A stretch of 5,273 bases of DNA from CAZFIO01 sp964519585 (GTDB lineage: Bacteria > Bacillota > Clostridia > Tissierellales > Tissierellaceae), in contig CAZFIO010000134.1 in the NCBI GenBank assembly GCA_964519585.1, forward strand, positions 1 through 5,273, read 5' to 3'. Made by a program: the position numbers and the translations under genes. The notes beneath the pieces are model-generated. The model saw only the letters and a program-made list of their open reading frames with translations. It ran no database searches and was not told the DNA's origin. Below, piece after piece: positions 1 through 5,273 of this stretch (the first letter of the stretch is position 1; every line of letters begins with the position of its first letter).

Positions 1-3
1 TTT

Positions 4-969
4 TTAAATAGTATTTAGCATGGAATAAAGTCCAAGTCCCACCTCATATAGCCTTCCCTTGCTATCACTTACTGTTAAAAACTTAAACAACTTTCCATCT
101 TCAACACGTTTTTTTATAGGAGTTACCAGGTATTCAATATCTTTATCCTTAAACTGTAAAAAGGTAGGGTCAGCCTTATAAAGGTCTAGACCCATGGCTG
201 ATTTTTCATTTGTATATTCCACAAGTCCCTTAGAATCAGTTACATAGATAGCATCCACACCTATATCCCTTAGAAGGTTTGAAATCTCTCTATCACTTAT
301 ATTATCCTTATTAATAAAGTAATCCCTTACCTGGTAGGCCTGTGTCAACATTTTTTCTTCCATGGCCTTGCCTACAACAAATTGTTGCATGTTATATACA
401 TGGCTTCTTATTACTTCTGCAGATTCATTTAAATTTTCAGCCTTCTTGTGCTGCTGAAATACTAATTCATTTGTATTAGCAAATTGCCTAGTAATTTCAT
501 CAGAGCTTTCAAATATTTTTTCTATATTCAAATTTATTTCTTCTGTAAGTTTTGTATTTTCCTTAGTATGGTCCTTTATATCCTCTAGACTTTTCATCCC
601 TAGATTAAGGGTATCAACAAGGGTATTAAACTCCCGATTGGTTGACTTCATAATCTTGGAGTTCTCTGCCATATAGATCATCTCATTGTTCATGGAATGA
701 GAAATACTATTGATTTCTAGGGTAAGGCTTTTTATAACCTCTTCAATTTTCTTGGAAACATTTTCAGTTTCTGAGGCCAATTTACCAACTTCTGCAGCCA
801 CTATTGCAAAGCCTCTCCCTTCTTCACCTGCCCTAGCAGCTTCAATAGAGGCATTTAAGGAAAGCATGGTTGTTTGGGAAGAGATATTGTTAATCAAGTC
901 GACAAACTTCACAACTTCATCAAAATAATTCCTTAAGTCTCTTATTTTAATAGAACTTTCTTCCACCAT
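4..969 (-). CDS. 3' fragment of the interrupted MCP: signalling tip and C-terminal sensor domain
   Basis: The open frame after the premature stop, counted from its first ATG at 969, is 321 residues. Residues 41-65 are the hallmark MCP hairpin tip, with SIEAARAGEEGRGFAIVA followed by EVGKLA; the usual EVRKLA arginine is glycine here. About 140 residues of returning coiled coil follow. Residues about 199-321 form a separate globular domain with an IYVTDSKG strand-turn, a TNEKSAMGLDLY stretch and a final LYEVGLGLYS strand, resembling PAS/Cache sensor folds. I see no good ribosome binding site for the ATG at 969: the nearest purine-rich stretch (GAGGAAAG) lies about 19 bases upstream, too far. 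Separate translation is doubtful, and this ATG is more likely an internal methionine of the parent gene. Transcription would end beyond the window edge. Confidence 0.6.
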   Translation of the reverse strand: MVEESSIKIRDLRNYFDEVVKFVDLINNISSQTTMLSLNASIEAARAGEEGRGFAIVAAEVGKLASETENVSKKIEEVIKSLTLEINSISHSMNNEMIYMAENSKIMKSTNREFNTLVDTLNLGMKSLEDIKDHTKENTKLTEEINLNIEKIFESSDEITRQFANTNELVFQQHKKAENLNESAEVIRSHVYNMQQFVVGKAMEEKMLTQAYQVRDYFINKDNISDREISNLLRDIGVDAIYVTDSKGLVEYTNEKSAMGLDLYKADPTFLQFKDKDIEYLVTPIKKRVEDGKLFKFLTVSDSKGRLYEVGLGLYSMLNTI

Positions 970-1086
970 ACTAGTAGAATTAAGGATTCTTTCCTCTAAA
1001 AGTTGAACATCTTGTAGTTTACCTTGTGTATTTAAAATACAGCTTGATATAAACTCAATTTTGCCATTGACTTCACCTTCTATAGT

Positions 1087-1089
1087 TTA
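1087..1089 (-). other. Premature in-frame TAA stop in the MCP gene
   Basis: The plus strand reads tta at this position, TAA on the coding strand, directly after an ATG codon (SSM-stop-TIEGEV). Both sides are in the same frame (1617, 1089 and 969 are all multiples of 3). One base change from AAA, CAA or GAA would produce it, and each would suit the surrounding polar helix. TAA is not a codon known for pyrrolysine or selenocysteine insertion, so recoding is unlikely. Confidence 0.9.
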
Positions 1090-1617
1090 CATAGAAGAAT
1101 AAATTTCTTCGGAAAGTTGGTTAGTAGATTTAAGCATTGTATTTTGTTCTACAATATTATTATCCGCTATAGCCATGGAAGAATTTATAAGCTTTGTACT
1201 TTCTAAACTTTCAGAAGTAGACAGGGCAAGTTCCTCTACAATGTTAAATATTTCGGTAGATATTTCAACCTGGGTCTTTAGGCTTCCCCTGATATTTTTG
1301 TATAATTTTTCTATATTTGCTATTGCTTCATCAGGTATTCCTTCAATTTGATTTAAATCGAAATCCAAGTCATTTATATTTGATATGTATTCTAATAAGT
1401 TGAACAGAAGATTTTTGTTATGTAGGTTATAAGAAAATAAACCTAAGACTATGGACAATATAAGGATTAGACCAATATTTAGATAGACATTTCCTATTAG
1501 GGATATGGATAAATAACTTAGGCCTAAGCCAATAAATGACACCAGTATTAAAGAAAATAATGTTTTGTTCTTCAACTTTCTGCTTACCTCCTCTTTTGTA
1601 TTTTCTTCAAAAAACAT
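1087..1617 (-). CDS. 5' fragment of the interrupted MCP: membrane hairpin and start of coiled coil
   Basis: This is the part that would be translated before the premature stop, 176 residues from the ATG or 162 from the preferred TTG at 1573-1575. It has a short basic N-terminus, a hydrophobic helix (about 19-41), a turn of only a few residues (IGNVYL region), and a second hydrophobic helix (about 45-64). It therefore has essentially no extracellular ligand-binding domain, unlike classical MCPs such as Tsr or Tar. The remainder (about 65-176) is polar and helical, rich in E, S, N and I/L in heptad-like spacing, and fits the membrane-proximal part of an MCP coiled coil. It lacks the CheA/CheW-interacting tip, so alone it could not signal as a chemoreceptor. 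The neighbour upstream is the divergently transcribed cyclase gene. Confidence 0.7.
   Translation of the reverse strand: MFFEENTKEEVSRKLKNKTLFSLILVSFIGLGLSYLSISLIGNVYLNIGLILILSIVLGLFSYNLHNKNLLFNLLEYISNINDLDFDLNQIEGIPDEAIANIEKLYKNIRGSLKTQVEISTEIFNIVEELALSTSESLESTKLINSSMAIADNNIVEQNTMLKSTNQLSEEIYSSM
1573..1593 (-). promoter_or_regulatory. Ribosome binding site and probable TTG start of the MCP gene
   Basis: On the minus strand GAGGAGGT (1593-1586) lies 10 bases before an in-frame TTG (1575-1573). No Shine-Dalgarno sequence precedes the ATG at 1617, whose upstream bases are AT-rich. Starting at TTG gives KNKTLF directly ahead of the first membrane helix, a normal MCP N-terminus. The spacing is slightly long, so the ATG cannot be excluded. 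Confidence 0.6.
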
Positions 1618-1634
1618 ATATCTATAACAAGTCT

Positions 1635-1640
1635 ATTATA
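1635..1640 (-). promoter_or_regulatory. Possible -10 element for the MCP gene
   Basis: The minus strand reads TATAAT, a perfect sigma-A -10 hexamer. I find no convincing -35 hexamer 16-19 bases upstream and no TG extension, so it is weak evidence. A transcript from here would begin near 1628, leaving about 53 bases before the TTG start but only about 11 before the ATG at 1617, which favours the TTG. I see no motility-sigma (SigD/sigma-28) GCCGATAT-type box. Confidence 0.35.
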
Positions 1641-1746
1641 ATCTATAGTAAAATTCTATTCTTTGGAGATATTACAAAAATTGTTTCATTAGATAGTGTA
1701 ATAAAGTGATATTTATATAACTTTACAATAAAGAAAAGAAAATCAA

Positions 1747-1774
1747 AGATATCTTATATAAATATGAAATATCT
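1747..1774. repeat. Short inverted/direct repeat over the cyclase promoter -35 region
   Basis: AGATATCT (1747-1754) is an 8-base palindrome, and its half ATATCT recurs at 1769-1774, exactly 20 bases on, about two helical turns. The copies bracket and touch the -35 hexamer, where a regulator could sit. In such AT-rich DNA short repeats also occur by chance, so an operator role is only a suggestion. Confidence 0.2.
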
Positions 1775-1792
1775 GCGGAACTTTGTTATAAT
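1764..1792 (+). promoter_or_regulatory. Extended -10 promoter for the GGDEF/HD-GYP gene
   Basis: TATAAT at 1787-1792 is preceded by TG at 1784-1785 (extended -10, TGT-TATAAT). At a 17-base spacing lies ATGAAA (1764-1769), which matches four of six positions of TTGACA. Transcription would start near 1799, giving a leader of about 32 bases, too short for a riboswitch such as the c-di-GMP GEMM class. Confidence 0.65.
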
Positions 1793-1817
1793 TAAGGATA
1801 GAAGGTATATGAAGTCT

Positions 1818-1823
1818 AGGAGG
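1818..1823 (+). promoter_or_regulatory. Strong ribosome binding site of the GGDEF/HD-GYP gene
   Basis: AGGAGG lies 7 bases before the ATG at 1831, a near-ideal Shine-Dalgarno arrangement. It settles the start codon and predicts efficient translation. Confidence 0.85.
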
Positions 1824-1830
1824 AGATATA

Positions 1831-3822
1831 ATGAATAAAAAATTTAAAATTTTATTACTAATTCTTCTATTAATATTGTTGATTTCTGCATTTTTTCTTG
1901 CTACAAGCAAGGGAATAGAAACTAAAGAAAAACTTATATTTGGGACTTCATTAGGAACTTTAGGAATCATAGCCCTAATCTATATCTTTAGTCTGTATAA
2001 ATACGGTAATGAATTTAAAAACTACAGCTCCCTATTAGATACCTTGCTAAATGCAAATATAAACGGTGTGTTTTTAAAGGATAAAGATCTCCGCTACATA
2101 TTTTTAAACAAGTCTTTTCTTCAAATGAGCAATTTAAAAGAGGAAGATATACTAGACAAGTTTGACCACCAGGTATATAAGCAAGAGAAGGCTGATTTAT
2201 ATCGGGACTCGGATGCCAAGGTTATAAAAGAGGGTGTAAGTACTTTTGTTGAAATAGAGTCAGAAAACATGGTAAAAAGAACCACTAAGTTCCCGGTTAA
2301 ATTGTTGGATGGAAGCACTGGTGTAGGTGGTTGTATTGAAGATATTACTGAAGAATATAAAAACAAGGAAAAGCTAAACAAGTTAAACACTACATTAAAC
2401 CAGGAAAGACAAATGCTAAGACTTATACTAGATTCAACGGCTGAAGGAATCTTTGGTTTGGACAATGAAGGCAATTGTACCTTTATAAACGATAGTGCCT
2501 TAAATCTACTGGGGTATAAGTCAAACCATGATGTAATAGGAAGAAGTGTCTATGACATAATTCATATAGAAGACTATGATGGAAAAACCAAATTAGGTAC
2601 GGATTGTAAAATATTTGGCACATTGATGACTAGAAAAAAATCTGTAGTCGATGATATAAACATTTTGAGGGCTGATGGGAAGAGCTCTCCAGTAGAATTT
2701 TCAGCTAGTCCGCAATTTATGGGGGATGAGTGCCTAGGTATAGTAGTTACATTTAACGATATAACTGACAGGAAAAAGACTCAGGAGGAGATTGTATATC
2801 TAAGTTACAATGATGCCTTGACTGGCCTTTATAATAGAAGATTCTTTGAAGTGGAGCTTAAAAGACTAGATGTAAAGAGAAACCTACCCCTATCTATAAT
2901 CATTGGGGATGTTAATGGTTTAAAATTAATAAATGATATATTTGGACATAAGTATGGGGACGAACTGATTAAGAAAGTAGCCAAGGCTATGAAGCAAGGA
3001 TGTAGGGAGGATGATATAATTTCCCGCTGGGGTGGGGATGAGTTTGCCATACTTCTGCCAAATACTAATAGGGCTGAAACAGAACAGATAATCCAAAGGA
3101 TACATGAAAAAATCTCCAAAGAAAACGTTGAAGGCCTAAATATAAGTATTGCACTAGGTGGAGATACTAAAGTAGTTCTAGGTGAGGATATAAACAGGAT
3201 TATTATGAATGCAGAAGAAAATATGTACCTGGAAAAAACATTGAAACACAAAAATACTGATATAAACCTAGTTGATTCAATTTTAATAAGACTAAAGGAG
3301 ACAAGTTTAAAAGGATATGAATATGCAGTAAGGGTAAGTGGATTAAGTGAGAAAATGGCTAAGGAACTAGAAATTCCTGATGATGGGGTAGAATTCTTGA
3401 AACTTGCTGGCCTTTATCAGGACATAGGTAAGATTATTTTTGATAAGGATATTATAGAGGAAGAAAAACCCTTAAGTCCAAAAGAAATAGAAGACCTAAA
3501 AAGACATGCCGTAATGGGATATAGGATTTTAAACTTCTCACCTGAAACCTCTCCTATTGCAAAATATGTACTCCACCATCATGAAAATTGGGATGGGCAA
3601 GGTTACCCTTCTGGACTAAAGGGTGAAGAAATCCCAGTATTCTCAAGGATTATCGCTATTACTGGAGCCTACGAAAGGTTGATCAGCCAACCCCCCTATG
3701 GTAAAGGTTTAGAGGTGGAGGAGGCGATTGGTAAAATAGAAGAACAGTCAGGGGTAAGGTTTGATCCTAGTTTAGTTGAAGTATTTGTTAAAATGATTAG
3801 AAAGAAAAAGGAAGCATCATAG
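1831..3822 (+). CDS. Membrane PAS-PAS-GGDEF-HD-GYP protein; probable diguanylate cyclase with a degenerate HD-GYP domain
   Basis: This 663-residue protein probably makes c-di-GMP from two GTP at the inner face of the membrane. Order: membrane helices about 6-24 and 35-55 with a 10-residue loop; PAS about 64-173 (ends IEDITEEYK); a short coiled linker; PAS about 195-314 (ends NDITDRKK); GGDEF about 320-475; HD-GYP about 480-657. The cyclase half looks active: GGDEF is at 401-405, and D360, N368, D377 and D403 match the metal- and guanine-binding positions of PleD. An RxxD inhibitory I-site (R392, D395) sits five residues before GGDEF. The HD-GYP half keeps GYP (591-593), H559, H583, H584 and D531, but the expected E, two H and D ligands are K494, Y498, Q530 and G612. 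I infer that it no longer hydrolyses c-di-GMP, though it may bind it. The clear Shine-Dalgarno site fixes the start. The gene has its own promoter and terminator and is divergent from the chemoreceptor gene. Confidence 0.93.
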   Translation: MNKKFKILLLILLLILLISAFFLATSKGIETKEKLIFGTSLGTLGIIALIYIFSLYKYGNEFKNYSSLLDTLLNANINGVFLKDKDLRYIFLNKSFLQMSNLKEEDILDKFDHQVYKQEKADLYRDSDAKVIKEGVSTFVEIESENMVKRTTKFPVKLLDGSTGVGGCIEDITEEYKNKEKLNKLNTTLNQERQMLRLILDSTAEGIFGLDNEGNCTFINDSALNLLGYKSNHDVIGRSVYDIIHIEDYDGKTKLGTDCKIFGTLMTRKKSVVDDINILRADGKSSPVEFSASPQFMGDECLGIVVTFNDITDRKKTQEEIVYLSYNDALTGLYNRRFFEVELKRLDVKRNLPLSIIIGDVNGLKLINDIFGHKYGDELIKKVAKAMKQGCREDDIISRWGGDEFAILLPNTNRAETEQIIQRIHEKISKENVEGLNISIALGGDTKVVLGEDINRIIMNAEENMYLEKTLKHKNTDINLVDSILIRLKETSLKGYEYAVRVSGLSEKMAKELEIPDDGVEFLKLAGLYQDIGKIIFDKDIIEEEKPLSPKEIEDLKRHAVMGYRILNFSPETSPIAKYVLHHHENWDGQGYPSGLKGEEIPVFSRIIAITGAYERLISQPPYGKGLEVEEAIGKIEEQSGVRFDPSLVEVFVKMIRKKKEAS

Positions 3823-3849
3823 GGAGAGTTTTCTCCCTATTTTATTTGA
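3819..3849 (+). terminator. Intrinsic terminator containing the stop codon of the GGDEF/HD-GYP gene
   Basis: A perfect 9-base-pair stem, ATAGGGAGA (3819-3827) against TCTCCCTAT (3832-3840), with a GTTT loop, is followed by a T-rich run (TTTATTTG). The TAG stop codon (3820-3822) lies within the left arm of the stem, so ribosomes finishing the gene would cover it. It should separate the cyclase transcript from the methyltransferase gene. Confidence 0.85.
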
Positions 3850-3856
3850 CTTTCTT

Positions 3857-3865
3857 TGGTATAAT
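3857..3865 (+). promoter_or_regulatory. Extended -10 promoter for the rRNA methyltransferase gene
   Basis: TGG-TATAAT is a perfect -10 hexamer (3860-3865) with a TG extension. No -35 lies at 16-18 bases, where the terminator arm sits. Transcription would start near 3872, almost at the ribosome binding site, giving a leader of only about 12 bases. Confidence 0.5.
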
Positions 3866-3872
3866 ATATAAA

Positions 3873-3878
3873 GAGGTG
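3873..3878 (+). promoter_or_regulatory. Ribosome binding site of the rRNA methyltransferase gene
   Basis: GAGGTG lies 5 bases before the ATG at 3884. It supports that start, which also gives a complete N-terminal TRAM domain. Confidence 0.75.
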
Positions 3879-3883
3879 AGAGT

Positions 3884-5263
3884 ATGGCAAGAAAAAAAAG
3901 GAAGATAGTCGAAGTTGAAATAAAGGATAGCTTATTTCCAAATAGATCAATAGGTGAATATGAAGATGAAAAACTTGTTATTAAAGGTGGCATAAAGGGG
4001 CAAAGAGTAAAGGTAGCTTTAGGTAAAAGAAGAAAAGACTATATAGAAGGAAAAATTATAGAGGTGGTAGAGAGGTCCCCCCTAGAAAGGAATTTGCAGA
4101 TAGAAGAAGTAGACTTTAACGGGGGCTGCTTATATGCATCACTACTATACCCTGATGAGCTAAGATTAAAAGAAGACCAGATACTTAGACTTTTCAATGA
4201 GGAAGGATTTAAGGATATAAATTATCTGGGTATAGAAGGAAGCCCCATAACCAAGGGATATAGAAACAAGATGGAGTATAGCTTTGGTGATGAAGTAAAA
4301 GATGGTCCACTAATTCTTGGCCTCCACAAACAGGGGCAATTCTACTCTATAGTAGATAGTGATGGTCACCATCTTGTTGATAGGGACTTTACAAAAATTA
4401 GAAAAGCTGTAATGAAGTATTTTAGAGACCTAAATGCTAGCTACTATAGGAAAAGATCTCATGAAGGATTTCTCAGGCACTTTATTATAAGAAAGGCTCT
4501 ATCTACTGGAGAAATAATGCTAAACCTAGTTACATCAAGTCAAGATATCCTTGATAAAAAAAACTTCCTTGATTTCTTATTAAATATAAAGAATTTAAAA
4601 GGGGACATAGTAGGCATACTCCATACTACAAATGATGGCTTAGCTGATACAGTCCAGGCTGATAAACTAGACCTACTATATGGTAAAGACTATATAGTGG
4701 AAGAAATACTGGGCCTAAGATTTAAAATATCACCATTTTCTTTTTTTCAGACCAATACCTTTGGTGCAGAGAAACTATACTCTATAGTTAGGGAATTTGT
4801 TGGTGACATAGAAGATAAGATAGTCTTTGACCTTTATTCAGGTACTGGAACCATAGCCCAGATTATGGCACCTCTAGCAAAGAAGGTAATAGGAATCGAA
4901 ATAGTAGAAGAAGCAGTAAATAAGGCAATAGAAAACGCAAAAGAAAACAATCTAGATAATATTGACTTTATAGCTGGAGATGTTTTGCAGGCAGTAGATA
5001 ATTTAGATCTTCAACCTGATTTGATAATCATAGATCCACCAAGGGATGGAATCCACCCAAAGGCAATCAATAAAATCATAGACTTCAGTCCAGAAACTTT
5101 TGCCTATGTATCCTGTAACCCAGTGACCCTAGTAAGAGACTTGAAAGTGTTTGAGGAGAGAGGATATAAGATAGATAAAATGAAGCTAATGGATATGTTC
5201 CCTAGGACAGCAAATATGGAAGTCGTAACCCTGCTTACAAGGAGTGAAGCGAGTTGTAAGTAG
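3884..5263 (+). CDS. rlmD: 23S rRNA (uracil-C5)-methyltransferase, RlmD/RumA family, Fe-S site degenerate
   Basis: It transfers a methyl group from S-adenosylmethionine to C5 of a uracil in 23S rRNA, at U1939 in RlmD, U747 in RlmC, or both in Bacillus-type RlmCD; the sequence alone does not decide which. The 459 residues are a normal family length. An N-terminal TRAM RNA-binding domain (about 1-65) is followed by a central domain (YRNKMEYSFGD at 126-136, FFQTN at 287-291) and a Rossmann methyltransferase domain. The SAM loop is FDLYSGTGT (315-323), motif IV is DPPRDG (384-389), the catalytic cysteine is C411 in YVSCNPVTL, and the probable general base is E446 in FPRTANMEVV. TRAM argues against TrmA. 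The four Fe-S cysteines of E. coli RumA are not conserved: only C82 remains of the CX5CGGC motif, which is two residues shorter, and the fourth position is H162. It lies 61 bases after the cyclase gene, beyond a terminator, with its own promoter and ribosome binding site. Confidence 0.9.
   Translation: MARKKRKIVEVEIKDSLFPNRSIGEYEDEKLVIKGGIKGQRVKVALGKRRKDYIEGKIIEVVERSPLERNLQIEEVDFNGGCLYASLLYPDELRLKEDQILRLFNEEGFKDINYLGIEGSPITKGYRNKMEYSFGDEVKDGPLILGLHKQGQFYSIVDSDGHHLVDRDFTKIRKAVMKYFRDLNASYYRKRSHEGFLRHFIIRKALSTGEIMLNLVTSSQDILDKKNFLDFLLNIKNLKGDIVGILHTTNDGLADTVQADKLDLLYGKDYIVEEILGLRFKISPFSFFQTNTFGAEKLYSIVREFVGDIEDKIVFDLYSGTGTIAQIMAPLAKKVIGIEIVEEAVNKAIENAKENNLDNIDFIAGDVLQAVDNLDLQPDLIIIDPPRDGIHPKAINKIIDFSPETFAYVSCNPVTLVRDLKVFEERGYKIDKMKLMDMFPRTANMEVVTLLTRSEASCK
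5234..5260. repeat. Inverted repeat overlapping the 3' end of the methyltransferase gene
   Basis: CTTACAA (5234-5240) and TTGTAAG (5254-5260) form a perfect 7-base inverted repeat around the 13-base spacer GGAGTGAAGCGAG. It encodes the last residues (LTRSEASCK) and ends just before the stop codon. No T-run follows in the ten bases left, so it does not look like an intrinsic terminator. It may be part of a small dispersed repeat that runs into the gene end, but only this copy is visible. Confidence 0.35.
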
Positions 5264-5273
5264 AGGTACGTCT

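Larger units (their letters stand above)
4..1617 (-). pseudogene. Methyl-accepting chemotaxis protein with C-terminal PAS/Cache-like domain, split by one in-frame TAA
   Basis: The intact protein would be a membrane chemoreceptor passing signals to CheA/CheW. From the ATG at 1617 to the TAA at 4-6 there are 538 codons in one frame, and the only internal stop is the TAA at 1087-1089. I translated the 39 codons between that stop and the ATG at 969: they are open, in the same frame, and read as helical MCP-like sequence, so this is a single nonsense change and not a frameshift. Order of parts, numbering from 1617: two membrane helices (about 19-41 and 45-64), a region that is at best a very divergent HAMP (about 65-115), a long coiled coil with the conserved tip near residues 257-281, the returning coiled-coil arm to about 410, and a C-terminal sensor-like domain to 537. 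The usual C-terminal CheR-tethering pentapeptide is absent. A sequencing error or a recent mutation could each explain the stop; the rest of the frame shows no decay. Confidence 0.85.

Noticed and set aside
970..1086. True intergenic gap between two separate chemotaxis genes
   Set aside because: The stretch is fully open in the same frame as both flanks and reads as continuous MCP coiled coil, and there is no promoter or suitable ribosome binding site for the second part.
1087..1089. Recoded stop codon (selenocysteine or pyrrolysine)
   Set aside because: The codon is TAA, whereas those amino acids use TGA and TAG, and there is no adjacent element to support recoding.
1799..1830. A c-di-GMP (GEMM) or other riboswitch ahead of the cyclase gene
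   Set aside because: The predicted leader is only about 32 bases and has no structured aptamer-like sequence.
2121..2474. Open reading frame on the minus strand opposite the cyclase gene
   Set aside because: It lies within a well-supported gene, is low in complexity (rich in S, F, L, I) and matches no family; similar antisense frames at 2829-3251, 1743-1970 and 710-928 were rejected for the same reason.
3846..3865. TTGACT followed by TATAAT as a paired -35/-10 promoter
   Set aside because: The spacer is only 8 bases, far from the 16-18 needed; the -10 is better explained as an extended -10 element.
1..5273. Mobile element, CRISPR array, tRNA or defence system
   Set aside because: No transposase, long terminal repeats, spaced direct repeats or tRNA-like folds are visible; all long coding stretches are explained by the three genes described.

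Overview
The window is AT-rich and compact. Strong AGGAGG-type ribosome binding sites and the clostridial style of its protein families suggest an anaerobic, motile Gram-positive bacterium of the Clostridia/Tissierellia kind. This is inference from style and composition; no marker gene fixes the taxon. I see no tRNA, rRNA, CRISPR array, insertion sequence or phage gene.

Layout. (1) On the minus strand, 4-1617 is a methyl-accepting chemotaxis protein (MCP) gene that is continuous in one frame except for a single TAA codon at 1087-1089. It encodes a two-helix membrane hairpin, a coiled-coil signalling domain with the conserved MCP tip, and an unusual C-terminal PAS/Cache-like sensor domain. The probable start is a TTG at 1573-1575 behind a strong Shine-Dalgarno sequence. 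(2) About 210-255 bp of divergent intergenic DNA follows, with a good extended -10 promoter for the plus-strand gene and a weaker candidate for the MCP. (3) On the plus strand, 1831-3822 encodes a 663-residue membrane protein with the order TM hairpin, PAS, PAS, GGDEF, HD-GYP. The diguanylate cyclase half keeps its key residues and a product-inhibition site. The HD-GYP half has lost about four of its eight expected metal ligands. (4) A perfect hairpin terminator that contains the stop codon of that gene lies at 3819-3849, followed at once by an extended -10 promoter. (5) On the plus strand, 3884-5263 encodes an RlmD/RumA-type 23S rRNA m5U methyltransferase whose catalytic residues are intact but whose Fe-S cluster cysteines are mostly missing.

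How they fit together. The MCP and the cyclase are divergent neighbours and share a design: a short membrane hairpin with almost no extracellular part, plus cytoplasmic PAS-like sensing. They look like two arms of a motility/lifestyle response, one feeding CheA and one feeding c-di-GMP, with the chemotaxis arm now apparently interrupted. The rRNA methyltransferase is a housekeeping gene in its own transcription unit. I found no wholly new system; the most informative points are the degenerate HD-GYP domain, the single nonsense codon in the MCP, and the methyltransferase without its Fe-S site.
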